In this document: one piece after another, positions 55,131 through 64,000 of the stretch
How the letters are laid out: each line of letters begins with the position of its first letter
Position numbering within the stretch: the stretch's first letter is position 1
Program-made: the position numbers and the translations under genes
NCBI RefSeq assembly: GCF_910594005.1
Contig: NC_057816.1
Coordinates: 20,291,797 to 20,355,796 of the forward strand
Direction: 5' to 3'
Length of the DNA: 64,000 nucleotides
DNA from: Cervus elaphus
Taxonomy: Eukaryota > Chordata > Mammalia > Artiodactyla > Cervidae
The notes under the pieces: model-generated
Databases searched by the model: none
Told to the model about the DNA's origin: nothing
Seen by the model: only the letters and a program-made list of their open reading frames with translations

Positions 55131-56735
55131 CCTGAGGTTCTTGAAACCTGACCCATGCCGCCTGATTGGCAGGGGTTAGCCTCTCTGCTGGAGGTATTTG
55201 CCACGACCCACACCCAAGGCCATCTCGCCTACCCAGCCCCCCGCAGGCCTTCACTGTGGTTTGCGCCTCTTTCCACCTGAAATACAGACTTTGTATTTGA
55301 AATACAGACTTTTTTTTGTTTCTTTCCAGAAAAGAATATTTTTTTTTAATTCAAGTAACTGCAAATAGGAACCCAGAGGGGGAGCCCCAGGCCAGGACAA
55401 ATAATGGCTACCTCCTCCCTGACAGAACAGGTGGAAAAGGTGGCCCCCACACATGACAGTCAACACACCGCCCTGCCCACTCTGCTGCAGCACCACAGGG
55501 GCAGGGCCCCACCTTCCCTGGGACTGGGGTAGTCGGCACCCAGCCTGCTTTGCTCCAGGCCCCTTCCCCTAAGAGCTTCCTGGAGAAGGGGACTGTGGGC
55601 AGAACAGGAGGCAGTGAGGATGAACATTTGGTGCTGGTAGCAGCAGCAATGACAGATGCCTAAGAATGAAGCATTTAACAAAAAGCAGCACAACTGTCCA
55701 GAGGTAGTTTGTCAACAGAGGAAAGATGGACCAGAACCTTGGGGCTGGGGAGAAGCAGAAGGACTAGCTCCTTGTTACTAGTACCCCGAGGCAAGGAAGG
55801 AGGGGAAACTGAGGCATAGAGTGGAAGCAGACAGAGACGGGGAATGGCTCCAGCTGGCCTTAAGTGGCTGCTGCCGGGAGCCCAGGCCTCCTGGGCCTCA
55901 CCTGGATAAAGGAGACTCTGCGTTTTCCATCATTGCAGCTGGATTCCAGGATGAGGACAAGGCGGACTGGAGACTGCCTAGAGCTGGGAGGGGGCTTACA
56001 TTCCTACCTTCTTTCCTGGGCCCCCAAGAGGGTGGCCCAACCTAGTGTAGGGACTAGGCAAGGCGGGAAGAAGAGGAGGTGTGAGCCACCCGGGGGGAGG
56101 CACAGGTCGGTCAGGGGGGTGGGGGGCATCTCGGGGCAGTCACCCCTCTCCAGTGGCGTGGGGCATGTCCGAATGAGAGGATGAGATGGGGCTGGGGCCC
56201 CTTTTAAGGCCGGGGGAGCCCTCCCAGGCCCCTTAATGGGAAGCCAGAGGGGAGAGTCAGAGGGGATCCCCAAGCCAAGAGCCCAGCCAGCAAGGTCCCC
56301 ACCACGGAGGGAGCAGGGGTGCAGCAGTGCAGAGTGGCTAAGTGGAAGCCAGCTTTGTGCAGGAGGGCAGGTGTGGCATGTGGGTGAGGGGTCGCTGGGA
56401 CCTGAAATCAAAGGGAGCTGCTCCCCACTCGGGCCCAGGGACCCTGCAGTGGCTAGTGTGCCGTATAGTATGGTGGAGAGGGTGCAGGTGGGTGGCGGTG
56501 ATGTGAGGGCCTGGGGGAAGGGGTTACCAAACCGAGTGGCTGAGCCTGCAAGAAACCCTCAGAAAGAGCATGTCAGGTGGTGTAAAACCCAGGCAAGGTT
56601 CAGGGCGCTCTGGACCCCCAGCCCCCGACCAAGGGACCAAGCACTCTTCAGGGGCTGCTCAACTTGACCCAAATTCCTCAGGTTCTTTCCCTGTAAATGA
56701 GAGTAATTCAGTAATGCCCACTCAGCCTACAGCTA
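55131..56735. other. GC-rich unique spacer
   Basis: Single-copy GC-rich sequence with a short duplication ('gaaatacagacttt' at 55278 and 55299). Overlapping frames up to 143 codons are compositional. No promoter or exon is recognised. Confidence 0.45.
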
Positions 56736-56736
56736 G

Positions 56737-56915
56737 AACAGGGAACTCTGCTCAATGTTATGTGGCAGCCTGGATGGGAGGGGAGTTTGGGGGAGAGTGG
56801 GTACATGTATATGTGTGGCTGAGTACCTTCAGATAGTTCATCTGAAACTATCACAACATTGCTAATCGGCTATACCCCAATACGGAAGTTAAGGGAAAAA
56901 AGATTAAGAGATTTA
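56737..56915 (+). mobile_element. ruminant L1 3' end fragment
   Basis: It shows 'gaacagggaactctgctcaatg', 'gtgggtacatgtatatgtg', 'ctgaaactatcacaacattgc' and an A-rich end. It resembles the copies at 17480 and 59497. Confidence 0.7.
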
Positions 56916-57039
56916 TGGAGGAGCCTGTAACCAGGAGGAGGTCACGTGAACACCATCGTGAGTGTCATCTGGTGCTCAATGGGCGAGTTGTCTGCAGAAG
57001 CTGGGCCGTTCGTCTTGGTGAAGGCACGTTTTAGACATG

Positions 57040-57221
57040 AATATGGAACCATGGGGAGAGTTCAGCTTCAGAGTCAAACCAGTCTGGATCTGGGTTTCTG
57101 TTCTGGTAGTTTCTAGCTGTGTGGCTGTGAGCAAGTTCCTTGGTCTTTCAGGAACACAGTCTCTCTGTATGGTGGAGATGATATTACATACCTGCCTTTT
57201 AAGATCGCTAAGGTGTTATAA
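57040..57221 (+). mobile_element. MIR, 5' part (split by BovB)
   Basis: It shows 'cttcagagtcaaaccagtctggatctgggtttc', 'agctgtgtggctgtgagcaagttcc' and 'ttaagatcgctaaggtgttataa'. The match resumes after the BovB insertion at 58461. Confidence 0.85.
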
Positions 57222-58448
57222 GCAATACGTGAACCATGACCTTCCAGATGTTCAAGCTGGTTTTAGAAAAGGCAGAGGAACCAGAGATTAAATTGCCAAC
57301 ATCCACTGGATCATTGAAAAAGCAAGAGAGTTCCAGAAAAACATCTATTTCTGCTTTATTGACCATGCCAAAGCCTTTGACTGTGTGGATCACAGTAAAC
57401 TGTGGAAAATTCTGAAAGAGATGGGAATACTAGACCACCTGACCTGCCTCTTGAGAAACCTATATGCAGGTCAGGAAGCAACAGTTAGAACTGGACATGG
57501 AACAACAGACTGGTTCCAAATAGGAAAAGGAGTACGTCAAGGCTGTATATTGTCACCCTGCTTATTAAATTTATATGCAGAGTATGTCATGAGAAACACT
57601 GGGCTGGAAGAAGCACAAGCTGGAATCAAGATTGCCGGGAGAAATTTCAATAACCTCAGATATGCAGATGACACCACCCTTATGGCAGAAAGTGAAGAGG
57701 AACTAAAAAGCCTCTTGATGAAAGTGAAAGAGGAGAGTGAAAAAGTTGTCTTAAAGCTCAACATTCAGAAAACTAACATCATGGCATCTGGTCCCATCAC
57801 CTCATGGGAAATAGGTGGGGAAACAGTGGAAACAGTGTCAGACTTTATTTTTTGGGGCTCCAAAATCACTGCAGATGGTGATTGCAGCCATGAAATTAAA
57901 AGGTGCTTACTCCTTGGAAGGAAAGTTATGACCAGCCTAGACAGCATATTAAAAAGCAGAGACATTACTGTGCCAACAAGGTCCGTCTAGTCAAGGCTAT
58001 GGTTTTTCCAGTGGTCATGTATGGATGTGAGAGTTGGACTATAAAGAAAGCTGAGCACCGAAGAATTGATGCTTTTGAACTGTGGTGTTGGAGAAGATGC
58101 TTGAGAGTCCCTTGTACTGCAAGAAGATCCAACCAGTTCATCCTAAAGGAGATCAGTCCTGGGTGTTCATTGGAAGGACTGATGTCAAAGCTGAAACTCC
58201 AATACTTTGGCCACCTGATGCGAGGAGTTGACTCATTGGAAAAGACCCTGATGCTGGGAAGGATTGGGGGCAGGAGGAGAAGAGGATGACAGAGGATGAG
58301 ATGGCTGGATGTCATCACTGACTCTATGTCATGAGTTTGAGTAAACTCCGGGAGTTGGTGATAGACAGGGAGGCCTGGTGTGCTGCGATTCATGGGGTCG
58401 CAAAGAGTCGGACACGACCGAGCAGCTGAACTGAACTAAACTGAACTG
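57222..58448 (+). mobile_element. BovB (RTE) LINE, 5'-truncated, 1.23 kb
   Basis: It contains the C-terminal RT portion and 3' UTR, ending in the typical 'ctgaactgaactaaactgaa' repeat. A perfect 12-bp TSD, aaggtgttataa, lies at 57210-57221 and 58449-58460, splitting a MIR. It is the longest BovB copy in the window. It was mobilised by target-primed reverse transcription and cannot move on its own. Confidence 0.96.
57229..58289 (+). pseudogene. BovB reverse transcriptase remnant
   Basis: The frame carries RT motif A (FIDHAKAFD, 57355-57381, both Asp present), motif B (GVRQGCILSP, 57529-57558) and the catalytic YADD box (57661-57672). A C-terminal zinc-knuckle-like segment (YGCESW...DAFELWCWRR) follows. 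It is broken by a taa stop at 57289-57291 and a one-base loss near 57979, after which the frame continues in another phase to 58289. The endonuclease half is missing by 5' truncation. Confidence 0.93.
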
Positions 58449-58460
58449 AAGGTGTTATAA

Positions 58461-58520
58461 TTAAATGAACATCTATTTAAGTACCTGGAACAGAGTAGGC
58501 TCTCAATAAATGATGGCTTT
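58461..58520 (+). mobile_element. MIR, 3' part (split by BovB)
   Basis: The words 'gtacctggaacagagtaggctctcaataaatgatgg' are the MIR 3' end and continue the element at 57040. Confidence 0.85.
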
Positions 58521-59340
58521 ATCACTGAGGTGCTCTGTTTACTAGACATTGTCTGGAAGAATAAGGAAACAAGAGATGTCACTCTGCCTTTAAGGAAGTT
58601 CTTGTCTGACACCAGGTCAGCCCTGAGGCACTGTGGGGCTCAGGGTGGAGTTCATTTCTTTTCTTTTTCCATAAACTTTTTTTTTCAGGTAACTGCCTCA
58701 TTCATGCAGCAATAATCTCTTTCTGGGTTGTTGAGTTTTTGTTTTTGTTTTTGTTTTAATGTTGTTTTGTTTGGTTTTGGCCTTCTGTTCTCAAGACCTG
58801 CGAGAGCTAAAATAGGAAAGGCCATTTCTGGGAAGGGAAAGGACAGAAGAAGCCAGAAAATGGGATGTCTGCAGTGACTTCATGTCTTAACAAATGAGAA
58901 ACAAGCTCAAGACGTACAGACTAAGTGCTGTTAATTACCACCCAGCAAATATGGAACCATAATGTGGTGCTACTAGAAAAGAACCAGGAGCCTCAGCCTC
59001 ATTACTGAAGGGCTCCGCTAGTCTCCATGAACACCGCATCCCGTTCGTGTGGCTCTAAGAACCCCACGGGAGGCACAGGCGGGCACGCCAGGTGGAGTCT
59101 GGACAGGTTCCTGCATGAAGCCCACTTCCCGTGTCAGGGATCGGGGGAAAGAGGGAGCTGTCTGCTGGGAGGAAGGCAGAGGACCAGAGGAGGCGGGTAG
59201 ATAGGGCGGCCTGTAGCACTATTGGCGTCTTCTCACCTTGGAATAAAGACAGGTCAGATTTTGTTCCTGGGCTTAGCTGTGGGCCTTGCACACTTAGTAA
59301 CCAGCACACAGGAAGCCTTAGATGTACCTGTGCATTTAAC
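58521..59340. other. unique spacer with T-rich runs
   Basis: 58670-58780 is T-rich with a (gttttt)n-like run. The rest is single copy. Confidence 0.45.
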
Positions 59341-59352
59341 ATGTCCTACCCT

Positions 59353-59496
59353 TGGACCTTCTTGGTGGTCCAGTGGTTAAGACTCCGAGCTTCCACTCCT
59401 GAGGGCACAGGTTCAGCCCCTGGTTGGGAAAGTTCCACATGCCCCACAGTGTGGCCAGAAAGCAAAAAAAAAAAAAGAAGTAAAAATTTTTTACAA
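59353..59496 (+). mobile_element. CHR-type SINE
   Basis: It keeps 'cttcttggtggtccagtggttaagactc', 'gagggcacaggttcagcccctggttggg', 'ccacatgcccc' and an A13 run. No TSD of its own was found; the nearest match lies beyond the following L1 piece. Confidence 0.9.
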
Positions 59497-59691
59497 AGAC
59501 CTACTGTATAGCACAGGGAGCTCTGCTTAATGTCACGTGCAGCCTGGATAGGAGGGGAGTTTGGGGGAGAATGGATACATGTATATATGTGGCTGAGTCC
59601 CTTCACTCTTCACCTGAAACTATCACAACAATGTTAATTGGCTTTAACCCAGTACAAAATAAAAAGTTAAAAATAATAATAAATAAATAAA
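59497..59691 (+). mobile_element. ruminant L1 3' end fragment, joined to a SINE
   Basis: It shows 'acaaagacctactgtatagcacagggagc', 'gaatggatacatgtata', 'cacctgaaactatcacaac' and 'aaaataaaaagtt'. The outer words atgtcctaccct (59341-59352) and atgtcctgccct (59692-59703) flank SINE plus L1 together. Confidence 0.8.
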
Positions 59692-59703
59692 ATGTCCTGC
59701 CCT

Positions 59704-60540
59704 GACCAACCTAGTGCATACACAAGTCTCCACTAGTTCACCATGTCCCCGGACACCCTCATCCACTGGAGGATGCCAAGATGGGGAAGAAGCTAACACA
59801 CATATGTATCCTGCATGTCATCACGGTGCTAAGTGTTCATGTAAGCGACTTCATTCCATCTACCCCTGGGATGACCGCCATCGTTGAATTGTTAGGGAAA
59901 CCGAGACTTGGAAATGCTTAGCCCTTGCCCGAATCCTTCACCAGGATCCACATGTGACCCCGAAGCCCCTGTTCTCTCTCCACCACATGCTGCCCCACCC
60001 CTAGACCCCAGAACCGTGGGGACTGCTTGGGTGGTAATGCGTGATGACCAGTGATAGGGACGGGGGCGGTATCACTTTCTCTCTGCCTCTGTGGCCACTG
60101 CCCTCAGCCCTCTGGAGCTGCGACTGCCAACACACTCTCTGCCTTGAATGTGTCCTGCTTCCCTCCACGGGCCCCAGCCCAATGCACCGACAGCCACCTT
60201 TGTCCCCAAAGCCAGCTCCCAATCAGGAGGACACATTTATTCTCCCCTTAACAAACGTAGCCTGTCTCAGCACACACACCCAGATTCCACCGAATCTGCA
60301 TCGGAAAATTGCCAAATGGAGTAAGAGTGGGAAACTTACTACTTGAGAAAACTGTAGCCTTTTTTTCCCCCCTACAATCTAAACAAGGTGCTGCTCCTGA
60401 AGATAATGTGTTCTGATGTAACAAATTGCTGGCTCCCTGGATAGCACCTCTCCCTCCCGCACTCCATGACAGCAGGAGTAGGGTGCAGCCTTTGAATTCT
60501 TCTTCCTGGGTACCACAGGGACAAGCCTGGCAACCCCCAT
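59704..60540. other. unique spacer with a MIR-like piece
   Basis: 59825-59985 ('ttagggaaaccgagacttggaaatgc', 'ccttcaccaggatccacatg') is a weak reverse MIR. The remainder is single copy, with T8/C6 runs at about 60360. Confidence 0.45.
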
Positions 60541-60610
60541 CAGCAGCTCTCTCTGTGACCTTTCACCCTCCCCCCACTCAATTTTCTCAGCTGTAAAATC
60601 AGGAGACGGG
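60541..60610 (+). mobile_element. MIR SINE short fragment
   Basis: The words 'tctctgtgacctttcacc...ttttctcagctgtaaaatcagg' are a forward MIR piece. Confidence 0.55.
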
Positions 60611-60621
60611 TCTAGATGAGG

Positions 60622-60815
60622 ATTATGCAACGTCAGCACTGTTGACCTGTGGGGTAGGGTGACCCATTGTGGCAGGGGCTGTTCTGTGCATGGAAGGATG
60701 TGAGGACAACCTTGGCCACAGGAGGCCAGGGACGCACGTGCGCCCCCGCCCCCCACCAGCTCTGACAACCCAGGGTACCTTCAGACATCTTCTGCAGAAC
60801 AAGAGAATCACTGGC
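60622..60815 (+). mobile_element. MER20-type element
   Basis: It keeps 'acgtcagcactgttgacctgtggggtagggtgaccca', 'ctgttctgtgcatggaagg', 'tctgacaacccagg' and 'gagaatcactg', in MER20 order. Confidence 0.7.
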
Positions 60816-60889
60816 CTATAGAGTTGCTGAGGATCCTTCCAACCTTCGAGTTCTCTGCTTAGAAGGCGATAGGATCACACAAAGAGCTT

Positions 60890-61110
60890 GGATGGGGTAG
60901 TTGACCAGAGGTGGACCCCTCTATTCAAATCCCAGCTCTGGCATTTACATTTCAGCTTTTTTTGTAACTGGTCAAATGACTTCACTTCTCTGAGCCTCAG
61001 TTTGCTTATCTGCAAAATGGATGTGATCATGCCTATTTCATAGGGTGGATTGAAGGATTCAATGAGAAAATGTATGTAAAATGTCTGGCACATAGTATAT
61101 AGCCCCTGAA
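60890..61110 (+). mobile_element. MIR SINE (near full length)
   Basis: It shows 'attcaaatcccagctctggcattta', 'ttctctgagcctcagtttgcttatctgcaaaatgg', 'ttcatagggtggattgaaggattcaatgag' and 'ctggcacatagta', an excellent forward MIR. Confidence 0.92.
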
Positions 61111-62490
61111 ACGAGGCTGTTTTTGCTGTGATGGCCACTGAAAGTAAACCAGATTTTCTGCTTTCCCTGGACAGTCCCTCTGGTGACCCAGTTCATGCAG
61201 ACTCACACAAAACTGGCCAGCCAGCTGCAATACCTATGCAAAGAAAGAAGTTAATACATGTATTAAACACTGCTCTGTCCTTGCACTACATTAGCTCTGG
61301 GAATTCTCAAGCTATATCAGAATTGTAAACAGCAGTGAGAACTAATAAACACAGTCATAGCTGTGGGCATAGCCAGACCCCAGTCAAAGTGCCGATGCCT
61401 AGAAGCTCAGGGTCTGGAAATATCAGGGTATTTCTTTTGTACCTTCAGTATCAGGAGTCAGTTCTATGACTTTTCCACTAAAATTAAGATTATCCATCCT
61501 CTGTTACCTGGTATGAATGCCGTATAGGAGACTGGAAGGGGTGAAAAGTAATTTTTAGCTGGATTTGTTCACTCTCAACTTCATGTCTCCTCTTTGGCTT
61601 GGTTCTGCCCCCCAAGCACCATTTACTTCAGTTCATATAGAAAGAGACAAGGAAATAATATTAACATCTGTCCTGAAACCAGAGTTCCAAGTCCTTCTTT
61701 TCTCATTTCCCATCTTCTGAGGCCTGGCAGCCGTCTGTTCTATCCAAAGCCACCTTCTCCAGTAAGCCCAGTTCCCTGGGGCACCTTACCAAGTTCATAC
61801 CCTGGTCTGGCCTGCCCCAGGAGCAGTTTTACTTTTCAACGGAAGTGTTGAGCTGCCAGGTTCCAGGCCTGGTTTCTGTATTAACTGTCCAGAAAGAGTG
61901 GGTGGAGGACACTGGCATGGGGCCGATGGAGACTCCCCTTTCTCTCTTCCTGGTGGGTCCTGCTTGAGCCTCTGACACTCCAGGGTCCCCACGGTGCTCA
62001 CCTGGCCTTGTTGGCTTCCTTTGCTATTACTCACCTCCTTGTTCCACTCCTTGGCCTCTGATTCATGCACAGATCCAGTCATGTTTTGGCATGCCTGCAA
62101 AGTGCAGGTCTCTTTCATGTTATTTCAATCTCACCTAGCCTTCCTAGGAACTTGTTTTATAGATTTACAGAGAGATCGAGGGTATATCATCAAAGGCCAC
62201 CACTAACCACAGGTAGAACTGAGTTGGCATGTCCCCAAAACTCTGAGTCCTGGTACTTGATCCTCTCCCCAGCAGCTGCCAACCATGGTCCCGACAGGAA
62301 AATCCTTTCTTCCCTAAGATGGGAAACGTCCCCTATGAGCCTCCATGCTACAGATGCTGTGATTGGTCCAGGCCATGCCAGTCAGCCCTGCACTTGACCA
62401 GAGCCAGAAACAGGGCTGAACCAAAAGACAATGTCATTCTCTAAACATTTATGTCCAAGTCTTTTCATCATCATTCCCTCGGCCTCAATT
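61111..62490. other. unique spacer
   Basis: About 1.4 kb with no secure repeat or gene. Confidence 0.45.
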
Positions 62491-62494
62491 AACA

Positions 62495-62745
62495 CCCAAC
62501 CACCCCTTTACTTCCACCTGCAAACTCCTATGCATTCTTCTAGAACTGGTTCAAGAATTACCTTTTCAAAGAAAGCTTCTCTGACCTCTCCATGAATCCC
62601 CCTCTCCATGTGTCTTTAGCACTGTGAATATATCTCTACTATAGCAAGTGGCATTTTGTGTCTTATTTATCACTTTCCACAATTCCTAGGATATAACAGT
62701 ACTCAATCAAGGGTTCTTAAATGAACAAATAGATGAATGGAAAAA
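62495..62745 (+). mobile_element. L2 3' end fragment
   Basis: It shows 'aagaaagcttctctgacctctccatgaatccccc', 'tctttagcactgtgaatatatctctactatag' and 'aggatataacagtactcaatcaaggg', the L2 3' order, ending 'tagatgaatgg'. Confidence 0.75.
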
Positions 62746-62746
62746 T

Positions 62747-62764
62747 GGGGGGGGCGGGGGCGGG
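62747..62764 (+). other. G-run with G-quadruplex potential
   Basis: G8-C-G5-C-G3 directly follows the L2 tail. The long runs allow four G3 tracts. Confidence 0.7.
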
Positions 62765-62959
62765 CAGTGCACATGAAATCTTGGACCAAATAATTAACAC
62801 AGTATTTGAACTACTTTAGAAATGGTCCAAGAAAAATTTATCATAGATTTTGAAAGTAAAGCCTTTTTTAAAAATTTTTTCCATGAAAGCCTGGAAATTT
62901 TGAGAGAGCAGCAGAGAAAAGCCTATTTTCTTCCCACCCACTGGTTGATTTCCTCTAGT
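62765..62959. other. unique spacer
   Basis: AT-rich single-copy sequence, no feature recognised. Confidence 0.4.
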
Positions 62960-63095
62960 GCAGTGTGTCTCAAGCTTTAATGGGCACACAAGTCACCTGG
63001 GGATCTTGTTAAGATGCAGATTCTGACTCAGTGGTTCTGGGGTGGGGCTCCCAGGTGACCCCCAAACTGTCAGACCACACATTGAGAAAGCTGAC
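62960..63095 (-). mobile_element. MER5A-like hAT element
   Basis: It shows 'gtgtgtctcaagctttaatgggcacacaagtcacctggggatcttgttaagatgcagattctgac' and 'ggggtggggctcccaggtga', the MER5A order. Confidence 0.85.
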
Positions 63096-64000
63096 TCTGA
63101 TTCCTTCTGGGCTACTTCCTGCCTTGTCTGAAGTCCCTGGCCTGTCCCTTTGAACCCCTGGCAGGGCCAGAATGCCCTGGCATCCCTGTGCCAGCTTGGC
63201 AAGGCAGCTGTCTGCTAGTTTATTTGTTCCCTCCCATTATCACCAGAGGAAGAGAGTCTGTAGACATGCCACATCTTGTTTACAGCGAGCTTCAGAAAAG
63301 TTAAAAGTGCAAGTTAAAAAAAAAAAATTGCCTCAACAGCCCCTTAGAATCACACATATCAGGGAAAAAATGGGCTAAAGGAAATTCATAAAATATTAAA
63401 TGACACTGTGTCAAGACACAGATAGGGGCAGAACAGTAATTAAAGTAAACAGCGCATCAAAACCCTGGCTGAAGCCGTTATTTAAATTGAAAGTAAGTGT
63501 AGGAATGAATCATGTAGCCTCCTATAAATGTGTTTCCAAGAGCCTTTTAAGAATATTAATGATTATGGAAGTATAATGGCGGCATATCAGTGATCATCTT
63601 TACAGCAAGTGACAGCTCAGAGGGAGAAGAAAAGAGCCTAGATCCTTCCAAAGATGCCACCCCTTTGATCGTCCCAGCACACTGTGTCCCTCCCGGGGAC
63701 AGAGGGAGGACTGGGAGGATGATGAAGGTGTCCCGAGTTTAGGGTGCTGCTTTCCTGCGGGGTGAGGGACAGAGGGCTGTTCAGACAGGGCGCCTTGGTG
63801 GTGACTGTGTTCCTCCTCCTCTGGTCCAGGACACCAGCTGAGCTCCTGTCGGGCGTGTGGCCTGTGACACCTTGCCATTGCTAAAAAATACTTTCCCGCC
63901 TTGCTTGACAGTTGCTGAAAATTGCCACAGCCCCAAACCAAAAGGGAGACTGTAGAGAACCATAACTGATGTTTCAACAAAGGGGCTGGAAATTACCGAC
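63096..64000. other. unique spacer, AT-rich repeat-free middle
   Basis: 63390-63605 is AT-rich and repeat-free, with 'gaacagtaattaaagtaaac' and 'aatattaatgattatgg', and looks like conserved non-coding DNA. The rest is single copy. The minus-strand frame 63600-63980 has no domain. Confidence 0.4.

Noticed and set aside
56004..56667. Frames of 135 and 143 codons in GC-rich DNA
   Set aside because: GC-rich sequence has few stops; both strands are open and no domain is seen.

Overview
This window is mammalian nuclear DNA from a ruminant, almost certainly a bovid such as Bos, Bison, Ovis or Capra. The evidence is the repeat fauna: BovB (RTE-type) LINE copies, many Bov-tA SINEs (tRNA-Glu head joined to a BovB-derived tail), CHR-type tRNA-Glu SINEs shared by cetartiodactyls, and ruminant L1 ends. 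Beneath these lie old mammalian repeats (MIR, L2, MER5A, MER20, MLT1, L1M). I cannot tell cattle from its close relatives by eye. Family names come from pattern memory, so sub-family labels need RepeatMasker.

I find no convincing protein-coding gene, RNA gene, CRISPR array or operon. Every long open frame is either inside a repeat or shows no recognisable domain. The only recognisable protein-coding remnants are dead retrotransposon genes: a BovB reverse transcriptase at 57222-58448 (internal stop and frameshift) and an antisense L1 ORF2 at about 33.9-36.9 kb. The window is best read as intergenic or deep intronic DNA.

Layout. 0-9 kb: L1M and MLT1 remnants, MIR, BovB/BovA2, CHR and Bov-tA SINEs, a MER20 split by a SINE, and a GC-box minisatellite at 8551-8715. 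9-11 kb: an L1 tail turned into a (TA)n tract, then an isolated, CpG-rich, near-intact 5' UTR of a ruminant L1 (9518-10852). 11-30 kb: scattered SINE, BovB, L2 and MIR with unique spacers and a 276-bp tetranucleotide satellite (19881-20156). 30.1-33.3 kb: mostly repeat-free, with a candidate conserved enhancer. 33.35-37.86 kb: one 4.5-kb antisense L1 carrying two Bov-tA insertions with clear target-site duplications (TSDs). 38-50 kb: unique DNA with BovB, MIR, CHR and Bov-tA. 50-55.2 kb: MIR, L2, a perfect RFX X-box, and a second repeat-free enhancer-like block. 55-64 kb: GC-rich unique DNA, the BovB RT copy inside a MIR, a SINE/L1-tail composite, MIR, L2 and MER5A.

The elements do not work together as a pathway. 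What can be read is insertion order: MIR/L2/L1M are hosts, CHR, BovB and Bov-tA are later guests, and the L1 5' UTR looks young. I saw no undescribed molecular system. The best leads are the solo L1 5' UTR, the tandem GC-box minisatellite, the CTCF and RFX motifs, and the repeat-free homeodomain/POU-site blocks.
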